Assembly (NCBI RefSeq): GCF_019145205.1
Contig: NZ_JAHSTT010000003.1
Coordinates: forward strand, 496,001 to 560,000
Source of the DNA: Pseudomonas khavaziana
GTDB taxonomy: Bacteria > Pseudomonadota > Gammaproteobacteria > Pseudomonadales > Pseudomonadaceae
Length of the DNA stretch: 64,000 bases
Reading direction: 5' to 3'
Below are positions 48,818 through 58,838 of the stretch, piece after piece (within the stretch, counting starts at the first letter, position 1; each line of letters opens with the position of its first letter). A model generated the notes under the pieces. That model made no database searches, was not told the origin of the DNA, and worked only from the letters and a program-made list of their open reading frames with translations. A program made the translations under genes and the position numbers.

Positions 48818-50319
48818 CAGTCGATCACCCGTCCTTTCAGTGCGAAGAGTCCTTGCGGGCGTTTCTGGATAAACAGAATGATCAGCGCGAGGATCAGGAT
48901 CTTGCCAAGTACGGCGCCGATCTGCGGTTCGAGAATCTTGTTGGCGATGCCCAGGCCGAACGCCGCCATGACGCTGCCGGCCAACTGGCCGACACCGCCG
49001 AGCACCACCACCAGGAACGAATCGATGATGTAGCTTTGGCCCAGGTCCGGGCCGACGTTGCCGATCTGGCTCAGCGCCACACCGCCAAGGCCTGCGATGC
49101 CGGACCCGAGGCCAAAGGCGAGCATGTCCACGCGCCCGGTGGGCACGCCGCAGCAGGCGGCCATGTTGCGGTTCTGGGTGACGGCGCGCACGTTCAGGCC
49201 CAGGCGTGTCTTGTTCAACAGCAGCCAGGTGAGCACCACCACGAACAGCGCGAAGGCGATGATGACGATGCGGTTGTACGGCAGCACCAGGTTGGGCAGT
49301 ACCTGAGTCCCCCCGGAGAGCCAGGCGGGGTTGGACACTTCGACGTTCTGTGCGCCGAACACCAGGCGCACCAGTTGGATCAGCATCAGGCTGATGCCCC
49401 AGGTGGCGAGCAAAGTTTCCAATGGCCGGCCATACAGGTGCCGGATCACTGTGCGCTCCAGGGCCATGCCGATGGCCGCGGTGACGAAGAACGCCACCGG
49501 CAGCGCGATCAACGGGTAGAACTCGATAGCAGCAGGCACATAGCGCTGCATCATCAACTGCACCACATAGGTCGAATAGGCGCCGAGCATCAGCATCTCG
49601 CCATGGGCCATATTGATCACGCCGAGCAGACCGAAGGTGATCGCCAAGCCCAGCGCCGCCAGCAACAGGATCGACCCCAGGGACATGCCGCTGAACGCCT
49701 GGCCGAGGATCTCGCCCATCATCAGTTTGCGCTTGACCTGGGCCAGGCTGGTTTCGGCCGCGGTGTGCACGGCGGCATCGGTTTCCACGCCCGGCGCGAG
49801 CAGCGCTTCGAGACGCGTGCGCGCCAGCGGGTCACCGGTGCTGCCGAGCAAGCGCACGGCAGCCAGGCGCACCACCGGATCGCTGTCCACCAGTTGCAGG
49901 TTGGCCAGGGCCAGGCTGAGGGCGGTGTGCACGTCCTCATCGGTCTCGGCGGCGACCTGCTGGTCGAGGAATTTCAACTGCGCAGGTACTGCGCTTTTTT
50001 GCAGGGTGCGCGCGGCTGCCAGGCGCACCTTGGGGTCGGCGGCGAGCAACTGCTGGCTGGCCTGGACGTTATTGATCAAGCCGCGCAGGCGGTTGTTCAG
50101 GCGTATGGTTTTGGTTTCGCCGTTGAGCGTGAGCTGGCCTTGTTGCAGGGCGTCCACCAGCTCGATGCGCGCCGGGTCGGGCTGGGCGGCCCAGTCCTGG
50201 AGGAGCTTGGCTTGTTGCGTCGGGTTGGCGGCGAGGAAGTCTTCGGCGTCGCCTGCATATGCCGCCAAAGGCAACAACAGCAGCACGGCGAGGATGAGGC
50301 GGTGGAAGGCAGTGGGCAT
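48817..50319 (-). CDS. urtB: Urea ABC transporter permease UrtB with periplasmic HEAT-like domain
   Basis: The 500-residue protein has a signal-like first helix, then about 190 residues of helical, HEAT-like repeats (such as DPVVRLAAVRLLGSTGDPLA), and finally a LivH-like permease with GLAITFGLLGVINMAHGEML. This long form is usual for UrtB. The start is placed at the ATG at 50319 (MPTAFHRL), which opens a plausible signal sequence with AGGA 9-10 bp upstream; an in-frame start at 50337 is possible. Confidence 0.92.
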   Translation of the reverse strand: MPTAFHRLILAVLLLLPLAAYAGDAEDFLAANPTQQAKLLQDWAAQPDPARIELVDALQQGQLTLNGETKTIRLNNRLRGLINNVQASQQLLAADPKVRLAAARTLQKSAVPAQLKFLDQQVAAETDEDVHTALSLALANLQLVDSDPVVRLAAVRLLGSTGDPLARTRLEALLAPGVETDAAVHTAAETSLAQVKRKLMMGEILGQAFSGMSLGSILLLAALGLAITFGLLGVINMAHGEMLMLGAYSTYVVQLMMQRYVPAAIEFYPLIALPVAFFVTAAIGMALERTVIRHLYGRPLETLLATWGISLMLIQLVRLVFGAQNVEVSNPAWLSGGTQVLPNLVLPYNRIVIIAFALFVVVLTWLLLNKTRLGLNVRAVTQNRNMAACCGVPTGRVDMLAFGLGSGIAGLGGVALSQIGNVGPDLGQSYIIDSFLVVVLGGVGQLAGSVMAAFGLGIANKILEPQIGAVLGKILILALIILFIQKRPQGLFALKGRVID

Positions 50320-50347
50320 ACACAATGTCCTGATCATGCGGGGACAG

Positions 50348-50439
50348 TGTGGGAGGGGGCTTGCCGCCGATGGCTGAGTGTCAGGCACTGCATGTGCTTA
50401 CTGATACACCGCAATCGGGAGCAAGCCCCCTCCCACATT
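50348..50439. repeat. REPIN between urtA and urtB
   Basis: Inverted REP pair (GTGGGAGGGGGCTTGCCGCC and GGAGCAAGCCCCCTCCCACA) just past urtA. As in the bra operon, it follows the binding-protein gene and may keep that message more abundant. Confidence 0.85.
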
Positions 50440-50455
50440 TGATCTGTGGCGAGGC

Positions 50456-51721
50456 TTAGTTGCTCTTCACGGCGTGATCGGGCTTCTTGTCATTGCCCGG
50501 AATGTAGGGGCTCCACGGCTGCGCCCGAATCGGCTCCTGGGTCTGCCACACCACCGAGAACTGCCCATCAGCCTGGATCTCACCGATCATCACCGGCTTG
50601 TGCAGGTGGTGGTTGGTCTTGTCCATGGTCAGGGTGAAGCCCGACGGTGCAGCAAAGGTCTGGCCGCCCAGGGCTTCACGCACTTTGTCGACGTCGGTGG
50701 ACTTGGCTTTCTCCGCCGCCTGGGCCCACATATGGATGCCCACGTAAGTGGCTTCCATCGGATCGTTGGTCACGGCTTTGTCCGCACCCGGCAGGTTGTG
50801 TTTCTTGGCGTAGGCTTTCCAGTCGGCGACGAATTTCTGGTTCACCGGGTTCTCCACCGACTGGAAGTAGTTCCACGCCGCGAGGTTGCCCACCAGCGGC
50901 TTGGTGTCGATGCCGCGCAGTTCTTCTTCACCCACCGAGAACGCCACCACCGGTACGTCGGTGGCTTTCAAGCCCTGGTTGGCCAGCTCCTTGTAGAACG
51001 GCACGTTGGAGTCGCCATTGACGGTGGAGACCACTGCGGTCTTGCCGCCGGCAGAGAACTTCTTGATGTTGGCAACGATGGTCTGGTAATCGGCATGGCC
51101 GAATGGGGTGTAGACCTCTTCGATATCTTTGTCGGCCACACCTTTGGCATGCAGGAACGCGCGCAGGATTTTGTTGGTGGTGCGCGGGTACACGTAGTCG
51201 GTGCCGAGCAGGAAGAAGCGCTTGGCGCCGCCGCCATCTTCGCTCATCAGGTACTCCACCGCCGGGATCGCCTGCTGGTTCGGCGCCGCGCCGGTGTAGA
51301 ACACGTTCGGCGACATCTCTTCGCCTTCGTACTGCACCGGGTAGAACAGCAAACCGTTGAGTTCTTCAAACACCGGCAATACCGATTTACGCGATACCGA
51401 GGTCCAGCAGCCGAACACTACGGCAACCTTGTCCTGGGTCAGCAGTTGCCGGCCTTTCTCGGCGAACAGCGGCCAGTTGGAGGCGGGGTCTACCACCACC
51501 GGTTCGAGCATCTTGCCGTTCACGCCGCCCTTGGCGTTGATCTCGTCGATGGTCATCAGCGCCATGTCTTTAAGCGAAGTCTCGGAGATCGCCATGGTCC
51601 CGGACAACGAGTGCAGGATGCCGACCTTGATGGTCTCGGCGGCCTGCACGGTCCAGGTCAAACCCATCGCGACAATGGATGCCGACAAAGTAAAAGCCTT
51701 GATCAAGCTACGACGCTGCAT
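50456..51721 (-). CDS. urtA: Urea ABC transporter binding protein UrtA
   Basis: The 421-residue periplasmic binding protein has an N-terminal export signal beginning MQRRSLIKAF, with an RR pair that hints at Tat export. The mature part starts ETIKVGILHSLSGTMAISE, and the urea-binding-family motif VVDPASNWPLFAEKGRQLL is present. It heads the urtABCDE operon. The 284 bp upstream gap, shared with the divergent giant repeat gene, must hold its promoter; TGCACT at 51843 and AGTGCA at 51873 resemble NtrC half-sites but are too far apart to be sure. Confidence 0.95.
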   Translation of the reverse strand: MQRRSLIKAFTLSASIVAMGLTWTVQAAETIKVGILHSLSGTMAISETSLKDMALMTIDEINAKGGVNGKMLEPVVVDPASNWPLFAEKGRQLLTQDKVAVVFGCWTSVSRKSVLPVFEELNGLLFYPVQYEGEEMSPNVFYTGAAPNQQAIPAVEYLMSEDGGGAKRFFLLGTDYVYPRTTNKILRAFLHAKGVADKDIEEVYTPFGHADYQTIVANIKKFSAGGKTAVVSTVNGDSNVPFYKELANQGLKATDVPVVAFSVGEEELRGIDTKPLVGNLAAWNYFQSVENPVNQKFVADWKAYAKKHNLPGADKAVTNDPMEATYVGIHMWAQAAEKAKSTDVDKVREALGGQTFAAPSGFTLTMDKTNHHLHKPVMIGEIQADGQFSVVWQTQEPIRAQPWSPYIPGNDKKPDHAVKSN

Positions 51722-52005
51722 GGTGCGATCTCCGTAAACCGATATTTTTATGGGGGCAGATACACCGGACTTTGCAAAGGCTGTGCCTGCGGCGCGAACC
51801 ACCGTCGCCTTTGAGTGATTGCTGTGGGTGTTGGCAAGGGCGTGCACTAGCTTGGCGCCGCAATGGCGGCAAAGTGCATGCGAGGCGCTAAAACGGGGCA
51901 TGAAGATAGATATGCGCCGCAAGCACCGTGCAGGGATGTTCCAGCATGAGGGTTCAGGTAAGGCGCATGCGATGCGCCTTCGCTCCTTCTTGCGCGAGAG
52001 CTTTT

Positions 52006-55000
52006 ATGGAAAAGATCCCCAGTACTGCAGCCCACCCGTCAAACCAGGCCGTTCATTTGCCGCTTTTGAGCCCGCCTTTTATCAGTGCCGATGACGCCGC
52101 GTATTGGGCGCATGAGCAAATAGGCGATCAGCGCGACAGAGAGTACGGCGGTGTGATTCTCAAGCGCGAGAACCGTTATGCCGCGACAACACCACAGCCG
52201 GGTAAGACCTCGTCATTTACCCTGAACGAAGTCTTCGCTACGGCGGATGACGGCACGCTTATCTTGCCGTCGGGTTATACGTGTGCGGCGATCTATCATT
52301 CCCATCCGCTTGATTACGCCGCATATGAGGGCACGCACTTTACCGCCGATGAGCGCACCCTCCTGCTCGGGTTTTTTTCGCCTCCCGACATGCAAGTCAT
52401 GATTCGTTTTCGTCACATCGCCGGCACCCATTACTTGTCCGGGCCCGAAGGCTCGCTGCTCAAGTACGTGGCCAGCGGTTCGCCCAAGGAACTGGCGTTT
52501 TTAAAGCGCTTGGACGATGGCGACCCCGGGGATATGGATCTGCACGAAGACGTCATCCCGCAGTTGGCCGAAGCGGGCGAGTTTTCGGTGCTGGTAGCCA
52601 ACGCCGTTTGGGGCGGTGTACGCGGGCGTGTCGACAAAGACTGGCGCATGGGGGAGCGATTGGCCGGAGGGCAGGCACTGCAGCCATTGTTTACGTCGGT
52701 ATTCCCAGGTCGGGATCTGGAAAAGCTACTGCCGATGAATATCACGGCGTCGGCCCGGCCCGTCTTCGGGTATGTACTCAAGGCAATCGGCAAGGACGAG
52801 TACATCGCTCCCGTTCCTGCCTGGGAGCAGCAACGCCTGGTACCCCCCGAGGGGCTGTTTATGAAACGCGCCGAGGGCCGCGCACGCCTGCCGTCCAACT
52901 TTCGGATTGATAGGGTTTATTGCCGGGTGCAGCCGAAAGAAGTGTGGCAGCACAAGTATTTTTTCACCCCCTCACTGTTGGCTGCCGCGCTTGCCCAGTG
53001 GCGTGCCGACCCTGCGTTGTACGACCCTCATCGGCGTCTGACGCTGATGTTGCGAAGTGCCGATGGTGCGCTATTGTCCTACACCTTTTCCGGCTCGGAG
53101 GCAGAAGCCCAGTTCCTTTCCGATGATGGAAACGTGGTGGAAAAACAAATGAAAGAGGCCACGTTTACCCCTGCCCAGTTTGTCGAGAAAATGGCCAGGT
53201 TGGGGGAGTTGAACGTGGTGCAGGTCGGGACAGCATGGCCACGGGCAGGACGATTTGCTGTCGCTCCCCCAGCGCTTGAAAAACCGTCACCACGCTTGAG
53301 CCCAGCCTTTATCAGTGCCGACGACGCCGCGTGCTGGGCACATGCCGCCATCGGCGAGCGCCGTGATGTCGAGTATGGCGGTGTCATTCTCAAGCGCGCA
53401 GGCCGCTACTACGCCACCCATCCTGTACCGGACCAACGCAACAGCTTTGATCATGGGCTGGTGTTGGCCAAGGACAGCGAAGGCCGCTTTATCGCCCCTG
53501 GCGATTATGTCGCCGAGGCCTTCTACCATTCTCATCCTGCCGATGCCGCGCAAATCCAGGGCATGTTTCCCAGCTTTACGGCCGACCAGGTGCTGCTGTT
53601 CAACAACTACTATTCGGTGGCCGACCAACTCTTCAGCTTCAAGCAGCGGGCGTTCGCCAAGACCCACTATTTTTCCGGGCCCGATAACGTGTTGCTCAAA
53701 TACGTCAGCAGCGGTTCGACGACGGAAAAAAAACTGGAGCAGCAGTTGCGTGACGGGACGCTTGAGCCCGCCAGTGATTTCGAACATCTGATCTGGAAAC
53801 TGGCCGAGGCCGGCGAGCTCTGGGTGATCATCGCGCATCCGGTGTGGGGCGGCGTGCGCGGCCGTATCACCCACGGCTGGCGGATCAGGATGCCGGCGAC
53901 AGTCGTGCAACAACTGCCGTTTTTCACTGCGGTGTTCCCAACCCCTGAAACGGCCGTGTTGCGTGCACTGCTGCTGGCCGGTGCGTCCGACCAGGGCGCC
54001 AAGGTCGGGTTTGTACTCAAGCACAGCCGTGAGGACGCCTACGTTGCAACCTTGGCGACGCCCAAGCGTCAACCGCTGTTCTCGCTCAACGAGGTGTTTC
54101 CCAAACGCCCCAACGGTAAGCTTCGGTTGCCTTCCCACTACCGGCTGGAGGCCATCTACTTCACCAGTTTTTACCAGACCCACGAAGTCGCGGCGCGGGA
54201 AAAGTGGCTGGCCAGTACCTTCTTTACACCGGCACAAATAGTGGCGGCGACTCGGCAGGCGCGAGGCACTCTGGAAATCCAGAACCCGGGTCGTGGTTTG
54301 TCCCTGTATATGCAAGCCTCGGACGGTGCCCTGCTGGCATTCAAGGTGCCCGAGGCCACGTCCACCAGTGAGCTGGTCCGGCAGGGCAGCGAGGGCGAGC
54401 TGAACGACAACGGTGCACAGGCCGCCCTGCTCAGCGGCACCTTGAGCCCGCGAGACTATGTGCGCAGGGTCATTGCGGCAACCGAGCTGGCGGTGGTGCA
54501 GGCCGGTGGCTTGTGGCGCAAGGTGGGCAGTGTGGATAACCGCTCCGACCTGTTGACGTCGTTCTACAAGGCAACCTTGAGCCGTTCGTTTCTCTCGGCA
54601 CGGGATGCGGCGGTGTATGCCCATGAGCAAATCGGCAACTGGCGCGACCGCTACTACGGCGGTTATGTGCTCAAGGGCGAAGATGGTCGTTTTGTCATTA
54701 CCGAGCCCATTGCCAGCGCCGCCAACCCCTTTGCCTTTACGTTGTTTTTCCCTCTGGGCCACGCCGGGCCTTTGATCCCGCCGGAACCCTATGTGCTGCA
54801 TGGGCGCTATGGTTCGCACCTGGCCCTGTCGATGGCCGATCCGGTGGCGGTGGCACAGCGCGGCTGGACCCGCGACGAGGCGCAGATCAACCAGCAGGTG
54901 TTCAGCACCGCCGAAATCTACTCGATCATCCCGGCTGGCCGGCCGGCGTATCTGTCGGGGGCGCAGGACTGCCTGTTGGAGTTCACCCCGAACAACTCGT

Positions 55001-57825
55001 CCCAGGAAAGCCTGCTGTTGGCCAACCTCGGCCCCCAGGCCGGTGACAACAGCCTCGGCAAACGCCTCGACAGCGGGCGGATCAGACCTGCCGATTGGGT
55101 CTGGCGCCTGGCTGAGGCAGCAGACTTGAGGGTTATAGAAGGCAATGCGCTGTGGGGCCCGCGTTCGGTGGTCTACAACGACTGGACGCCCAACTACACC
55201 TACGCCCCGCGATCCGGCCCACCTGACTATGTCACCTACGGCGCCGTGTTTCCCAGCGCCGATGAGGCTGCCAACAACTTGCATGGGCGAGTGCACGGGC
55301 GCAATTACGCTGATTCTGCCTGCTTCGCCTTCATTCTCAAACACAAGGAGCAGGAGCAGTACATTGCGAGTCAGATTGTGGGCGTCACTGCTCAGGACGC
55401 GCTGTTCAATCTCAACCGTTTGTTTGAGCGCAAGGATGGCGGCGGCTATCGGCTGCCCGATGGGTTTGAAGTGCACGGACTGTTTCGCTCGCAGCAATGG
55501 TCGCCTGCGGGGTTGAATACTTCGAACGCTTGGCTGACGCTGTTTTTTGTCACGCCGGATGTGCTGTATACCGCGATCTTTGCGGCTGATCGAGCAGGCG
55601 TGAAAAAACCGGCGTTGTATTTTTCGACCCTCGATGGTGCGCTGTTGCGGTATGTGCCGGCACCCCTTGATGTGAGCAGTGGCGGCCCGGCAGATACGTT
55701 ATTGACCCAGGCGCAGGAACAGTTGAACTCCGGTCAGAAGCCACCCTTGGACTTCCTCAGGGAGTGGGTGCTCAAAGGCATGCTCACTGTCGTACGTACC
55801 AGCCAGTATTGGGATAAAAAAGGCGTGGTCGCCGCTACATGGGGCGGTTACGAAACCCTGATGCCGCGTCGGTTGAGCCCTTCCTTTGCGAGTGCCGATG
55901 ATGCAGCCCGCCACGCAGCGGCGCGGCTGAACAACGGCTATCGTCGGGCCTATGGCGGCGTAGTGCTCAGACTGGTCAACGGGCTGTTCGTGGCGACGGA
56001 GCCCCTGGCGCTGCCGCCCCAGGGGTTTGCGCTGAATTGGATCTACCCTGAGCAGACGGTTGCGGCGGGGTTGTATCCGGGAGGTAGTACGATTGTGGCG
56101 CGGTATCGGTCCCTGGTGGACCAGGAGGTACCGATGCTGCTGTCCGCGACTGAAAAAGCCATTTACCAGACCATGATACCGAGCGCCGTACTGGGATCAT
56201 TCTTGCACCGTGAGCGCTACCTCAATCGGGAGTACGTGTTCGGTGCAAGGGGCTCGATCCTCAGTTACCAGTTGTCCAGCGCCGCGGAGGAGTCGTTGCT
56301 CATGCAGCGTGTGGCGCCGCTGAACCCGGTGAGGGCGGACTACGGCGATAACCTCATCGAGCAGCAAATACGCAGCGGGGCACTTTCGCCTGCGGACTTC
56401 GTGACGCAGGTGGCGAAGGCCGGTGAATTACGTGTGGTGGAGGGCGACCGGGTATGGGGACCGCCGAGGACGGTGAAGGTGAGTTTTCTGGCCAATCAAC
56501 CTCAAACCGACGCCAGAGCGATTCGCGCCGTATTCCTTGACCCGCCCTGCGGGCCCCTGTTCACCCAGGCGTATGATGCCGTCCGTCACGCCCAGCGCTT
56601 GTACAAGCCGCAAGCCGAAGTGGCATTCGGTTACGTACTCAAATCGGTGAACAAACCGTTGTACATGACAACCCTGGCGTTGGTTCGAGAAGATCTCGCC
56701 GATCTCACCCAAGTGTTTGTCGGCGGTCAGTTGCCTCAGGGTTATGTGCTTGATGGCCTGTACCTGTGTGCCTCCACCGTTGCCATTGCGTCTGCCGATG
56801 ATGAAATGGCGCACAGTTTCTTTGCGCCCCCTGCCATCGTCAAGGCGCTGAGCTTCCTCACCTACGCGCGCAACGGGGAAAGCCTGCCGCTGTACCTGGT
56901 GTGCGCTGACGGTGCGTTGCTCAAGTACGTACTTCCCCGAAGCACGCCACTGCACAGGGTAACGGGCGAGGCCCATCTGGACCGTACTCGATTGCTTGAA
57001 GGCACCCTCAAGGTGCGCGACTACGTGCGTCGCCTGGCGAGTGCCGGTGAGCTGCACGTACGGGTGAACAGTGAAATATGGGGCAGGAAAGAACGGGTCA
57101 CTGCCAATTGGGTGCCAAAGAAAACGCCCCATGCATTGGTGGATGATCCGTTTTTTCACTCGTTCTGCGGCCCGTTGTTTTTTTACCCCGATGATGCCGC
57201 CCATTATGCCCAGGGGCTGGTGGCCCCGTTCCAGTCCAGGCAATACCTGGGTGCGGTCCTGGAGCCAGAGCCAGGGCAGGGGTACGTGGCGATCGAACCG
57301 GTGGAGGATCAGGGGCTGATAAACGGCATGTCCACGCTGGCAAGGTTTTTCTGGATTGGCCACGCCGGATTTGACGTACCGGCGGGCCATGTACTGGGCA
57401 CCCATAAAATTGTCGCGGTCCACCGGTTTTACAAGGCGATTGCGTCGACGTCCAGCCATGAGCAGATAGACAAAGACCTGCTGGAGAATTTCGTCTCCAA
57501 GGATGACTTGCGCGATAGCCTGGTGGTGATCAAGAACAATGCCCCCCGGGCTGAGAGTTGTTACCTGTCTTGCCGCGGCGGGGCCCTGCTCAAATACGTG
57601 CCCGCGCTTTCACTCACTGAAAGCCGCCTGCTCAGCTCAGGGCCTGCGCCGGCCCCTCACGTGCTGGTGAACCAACTCAGGGTACTGGGCAAACTGTCGG
57701 TGTTGATGACCGATGCGTTCTGGACACGTATCGGCCCGCTGGACCGGGAGTGGAGCAGCAACGGGGTGCGGGCAGAACCGCCAACCGATGAGTTCTGGTA
57801 TGCACGCACAAAAGATGAGCTATGA
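52006..57825 (+). CDS. Giant protein of nine tandem DUF4329-like repeats
   Basis: The product has about 1,939 residues with no signal peptide or membrane helix. Nine units of roughly 205-225 residues begin near nucleotides 52060, 52681, 53290, 53913, 54577, 55228, 55867, 56540 and 57160. Each follows the order SADDAA, YGGVILK, YxAT, an LN-x-VF turn, GALLKYV and a closing AEAGEL segment. Only units 1 and 2 keep YHSHP (His98/His100 and His508/His510), a JAB/MPN-like metal motif; the rest have lost it. DUF4329 occurs in polymorphic toxins. The start could be at 51967; no function can be assigned. Confidence 0.8.
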   Translation: MEKIPSTAAHPSNQAVHLPLLSPPFISADDAAYWAHEQIGDQRDREYGGVILKRENRYAATTPQPGKTSSFTLNEVFATADDGTLILPSGYTCAAIYHSHPLDYAAYEGTHFTADERTLLLGFFSPPDMQVMIRFRHIAGTHYLSGPEGSLLKYVASGSPKELAFLKRLDDGDPGDMDLHEDVIPQLAEAGEFSVLVANAVWGGVRGRVDKDWRMGERLAGGQALQPLFTSVFPGRDLEKLLPMNITASARPVFGYVLKAIGKDEYIAPVPAWEQQRLVPPEGLFMKRAEGRARLPSNFRIDRVYCRVQPKEVWQHKYFFTPSLLAAALAQWRADPALYDPHRRLTLMLRSADGALLSYTFSGSEAEAQFLSDDGNVVEKQMKEATFTPAQFVEKMARLGELNVVQVGTAWPRAGRFAVAPPALEKPSPRLSPAFISADDAACWAHAAIGERRDVEYGGVILKRAGRYYATHPVPDQRNSFDHGLVLAKDSEGRFIAPGDYVAEAFYHSHPADAAQIQGMFPSFTADQVLLFNNYYSVADQLFSFKQRAFAKTHYFSGPDNVLLKYVSSGSTTEKKLEQQLRDGTLEPASDFEHLIWKLAEAGELWVIIAHPVWGGVRGRITHGWRIRMPATVVQQLPFFTAVFPTPETAVLRALLLAGASDQGAKVGFVLKHSREDAYVATLATPKRQPLFSLNEVFPKRPNGKLRLPSHYRLEAIYFTSFYQTHEVAAREKWLASTFFTPAQIVAATRQARGTLEIQNPGRGLSLYMQASDGALLAFKVPEATSTSELVRQGSEGELNDNGAQAALLSGTLSPRDYVRRVIAATELAVVQAGGLWRKVGSVDNRSDLLTSFYKATLSRSFLSARDAAVYAHEQIGNWRDRYYGGYVLKGEDGRFVITEPIASAANPFAFTLFFPLGHAGPLIPPEPYVLHGRYGSHLALSMADPVAVAQRGWTRDEAQINQQVFSTAEIYSIIPAGRPAYLSGAQDCLLEFTPNNSSQESLLLANLGPQAGDNSLGKRLDSGRIRPADWVWRLAEAADLRVIEGNALWGPRSVVYNDWTPNYTYAPRSGPPDYVTYGAVFPSADEAANNLHGRVHGRNYADSACFAFILKHKEQEQYIASQIVGVTAQDALFNLNRLFERKDGGGYRLPDGFEVHGLFRSQQWSPAGLNTSNAWLTLFFVTPDVLYTAIFAADRAGVKKPALYFSTLDGALLRYVPAPLDVSSGGPADTLLTQAQEQLNSGQKPPLDFLREWVLKGMLTVVRTSQYWDKKGVVAATWGGYETLMPRRLSPSFASADDAARHAAARLNNGYRRAYGGVVLRLVNGLFVATEPLALPPQGFALNWIYPEQTVAAGLYPGGSTIVARYRSLVDQEVPMLLSATEKAIYQTMIPSAVLGSFLHRERYLNREYVFGARGSILSYQLSSAAEESLLMQRVAPLNPVRADYGDNLIEQQIRSGALSPADFVTQVAKAGELRVVEGDRVWGPPRTVKVSFLANQPQTDARAIRAVFLDPPCGPLFTQAYDAVRHAQRLYKPQAEVAFGYVLKSVNKPLYMTTLALVREDLADLTQVFVGGQLPQGYVLDGLYLCASTVAIASADDEMAHSFFAPPAIVKALSFLTYARNGESLPLYLVCADGALLKYVLPRSTPLHRVTGEAHLDRTRLLEGTLKVRDYVRRLASAGELHVRVNSEIWGRKERVTANWVPKKTPHALVDDPFFHSFCGPLFFYPDDAAHYAQGLVAPFQSRQYLGAVLEPEPGQGYVAIEPVEDQGLINGMSTLARFFWIGHAGFDVPAGHVLGTHKIVAVHRFYKAIASTSSHEQIDKDLLENFVSKDDLRDSLVVIKNNAPRAESCYLSCRGGALLKYVPALSLTESRLLSSGPAPAPHVLVNQLRVLGKLSVLMTDAFWTRIGPLDREWSSNGVRAEPPTDEFWYARTKDEL

Positions 57826-57827
57826 AC

Positions 57828-58838
57828 TCAGCGCTTGCGCATCAGGCCAATAAAAAACAGCCCGCCAATCGCTGCCGTCGCCACACCAATCGGCAGGTCT
57901 TCGGGGGCGATCAGGGTGCGTGCCGCGACGTCGACCCACACCAGGAACACACTGCCCAGCAGTACGCACACGGGTAGCAAGCGCCGATGCTCGGCACCCA
58001 CCAGGCGCCGGGCGATGTGCGGCACCATCAGACCGACAAAGCCGATGGAGCCGCTGATCGACACCAGCACGCCGGTCATCAGCGATGCGATCAAGAACAC
58101 TTTGAACCGCACGTTGCGTGCGTTCAGGCCCAGGGTCACGGCGGTCTGTTCGCCAGCCATCAAGGCATTGAGCGGTCGCGCCATGCCCAGCAGCAGGGCC
58201 AGCCCCAAGACCACCGTGATGGCGGGAATCGACAACAGTTCCCAGCGCGCCAGCCCCAGGCCGCCCAGCATCCAGAACATCACCGCCGAGGCGGCGCGGT
58301 GGTCGCCCATGAACAGCAACAGGTTGGCCATCGCCATCATCACAAACGACACCGCTACACCGCACAACAGCAGGCGATCACTGTCCAGGCGGCCATTGCG
58401 ACTGGCCACGGCCAGCACCACCAGCATGCTCAGCAGCGCACCCATGAACGCGGCGATGGGCAAGGTCAACAGACCGATGATCTCACCCACATGCAGCACC
58501 ACGATTACTGCGCCGAGGGTGGCGCCGGAGGTTACGCCGAGCAGGTGTGGGTCGGCCAGCGGGTTGCGCGTGACCGCCTGCAACACCGCGCCGATCAACG
58601 CCAGCCCGGCGCCCACCAGCGCGCCCAGCAGCATGCGCGGCACACGGATCAGCCAGACGATATGTTCCTGGCCCATGCTCCAGTCCACCGCACCAAGACC
58701 GAATGCCTTGTTCAGCAGAATCCGTCCTACCACGTCCACCGGCACCCGCGCCGGGCCGAACCCCAGGGAGGTCACGCAGGAGACCAGCAACAACGCACCA
58801 AGGGCGCCCAATAACAGCAGGTAGCGACGGGTGATCAT
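57828..58838 (-). CDS. FecCD-type ABC permease of a metal uptake operon
   Basis: The 336-residue inner-membrane protein has about ten helices and FecCD signatures, including RVPRMLLGALVGAGLALIGA, NPLADPHLLGVTSGATLGAV and GFVGLMVPHIARRLVG. It is the channel of the transporter encoded with the two genes upstream, overlapping the binding-protein gene by 4 bp. It is the last gene of the operon and its stop lies 2 bp past the stop of the convergent giant repeat gene. Confidence 0.92.
   Translation of the reverse strand: MITRRYLLLLGALGALLLVSCVTSLGFGPARVPVDVVGRILLNKAFGLGAVDWSMGQEHIVWLIRVPRMLLGALVGAGLALIGAVLQAVTRNPLADPHLLGVTSGATLGAVIVVLHVGEIIGLLTLPIAAFMGALLSMLVVLAVASRNGRLDSDRLLLCGVAVSFVMMAMANLLLFMGDHRAASAVMFWMLGGLGLARWELLSIPAITVVLGLALLLGMARPLNALMAGEQTAVTLGLNARNVRFKVFLIASLMTGVLVSISGSIGFVGLMVPHIARRLVGAEHRRLLPVCVLLGSVFLVWVDVAARTLIAPEDLPIGVATAAIGGLFFIGLMRKR

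Noticed and set aside
48805..50442. A 545-codon open frame antisense to urtB
   Set aside because: The composition is dominated by His, Gln, Ala and Gly, as expected from a mirrored permease gene; urtB fits its family throughout.
51843..51878. TGCACT and AGTGCA as an NtrC site for urtA
   Set aside because: The half-sites are 24 bp apart instead of about 5, and the nearby GTGCACGCCCTTGC on the minus strand misses sigma-54 spacing by one base.
53287..55497. A 736-codon open frame antisense to the repeat gene
   Set aside because: It mirrors a repetitive gene whose plus-strand product shows nine regular repeats; the antisense product shows no motif or ribosome-binding site.
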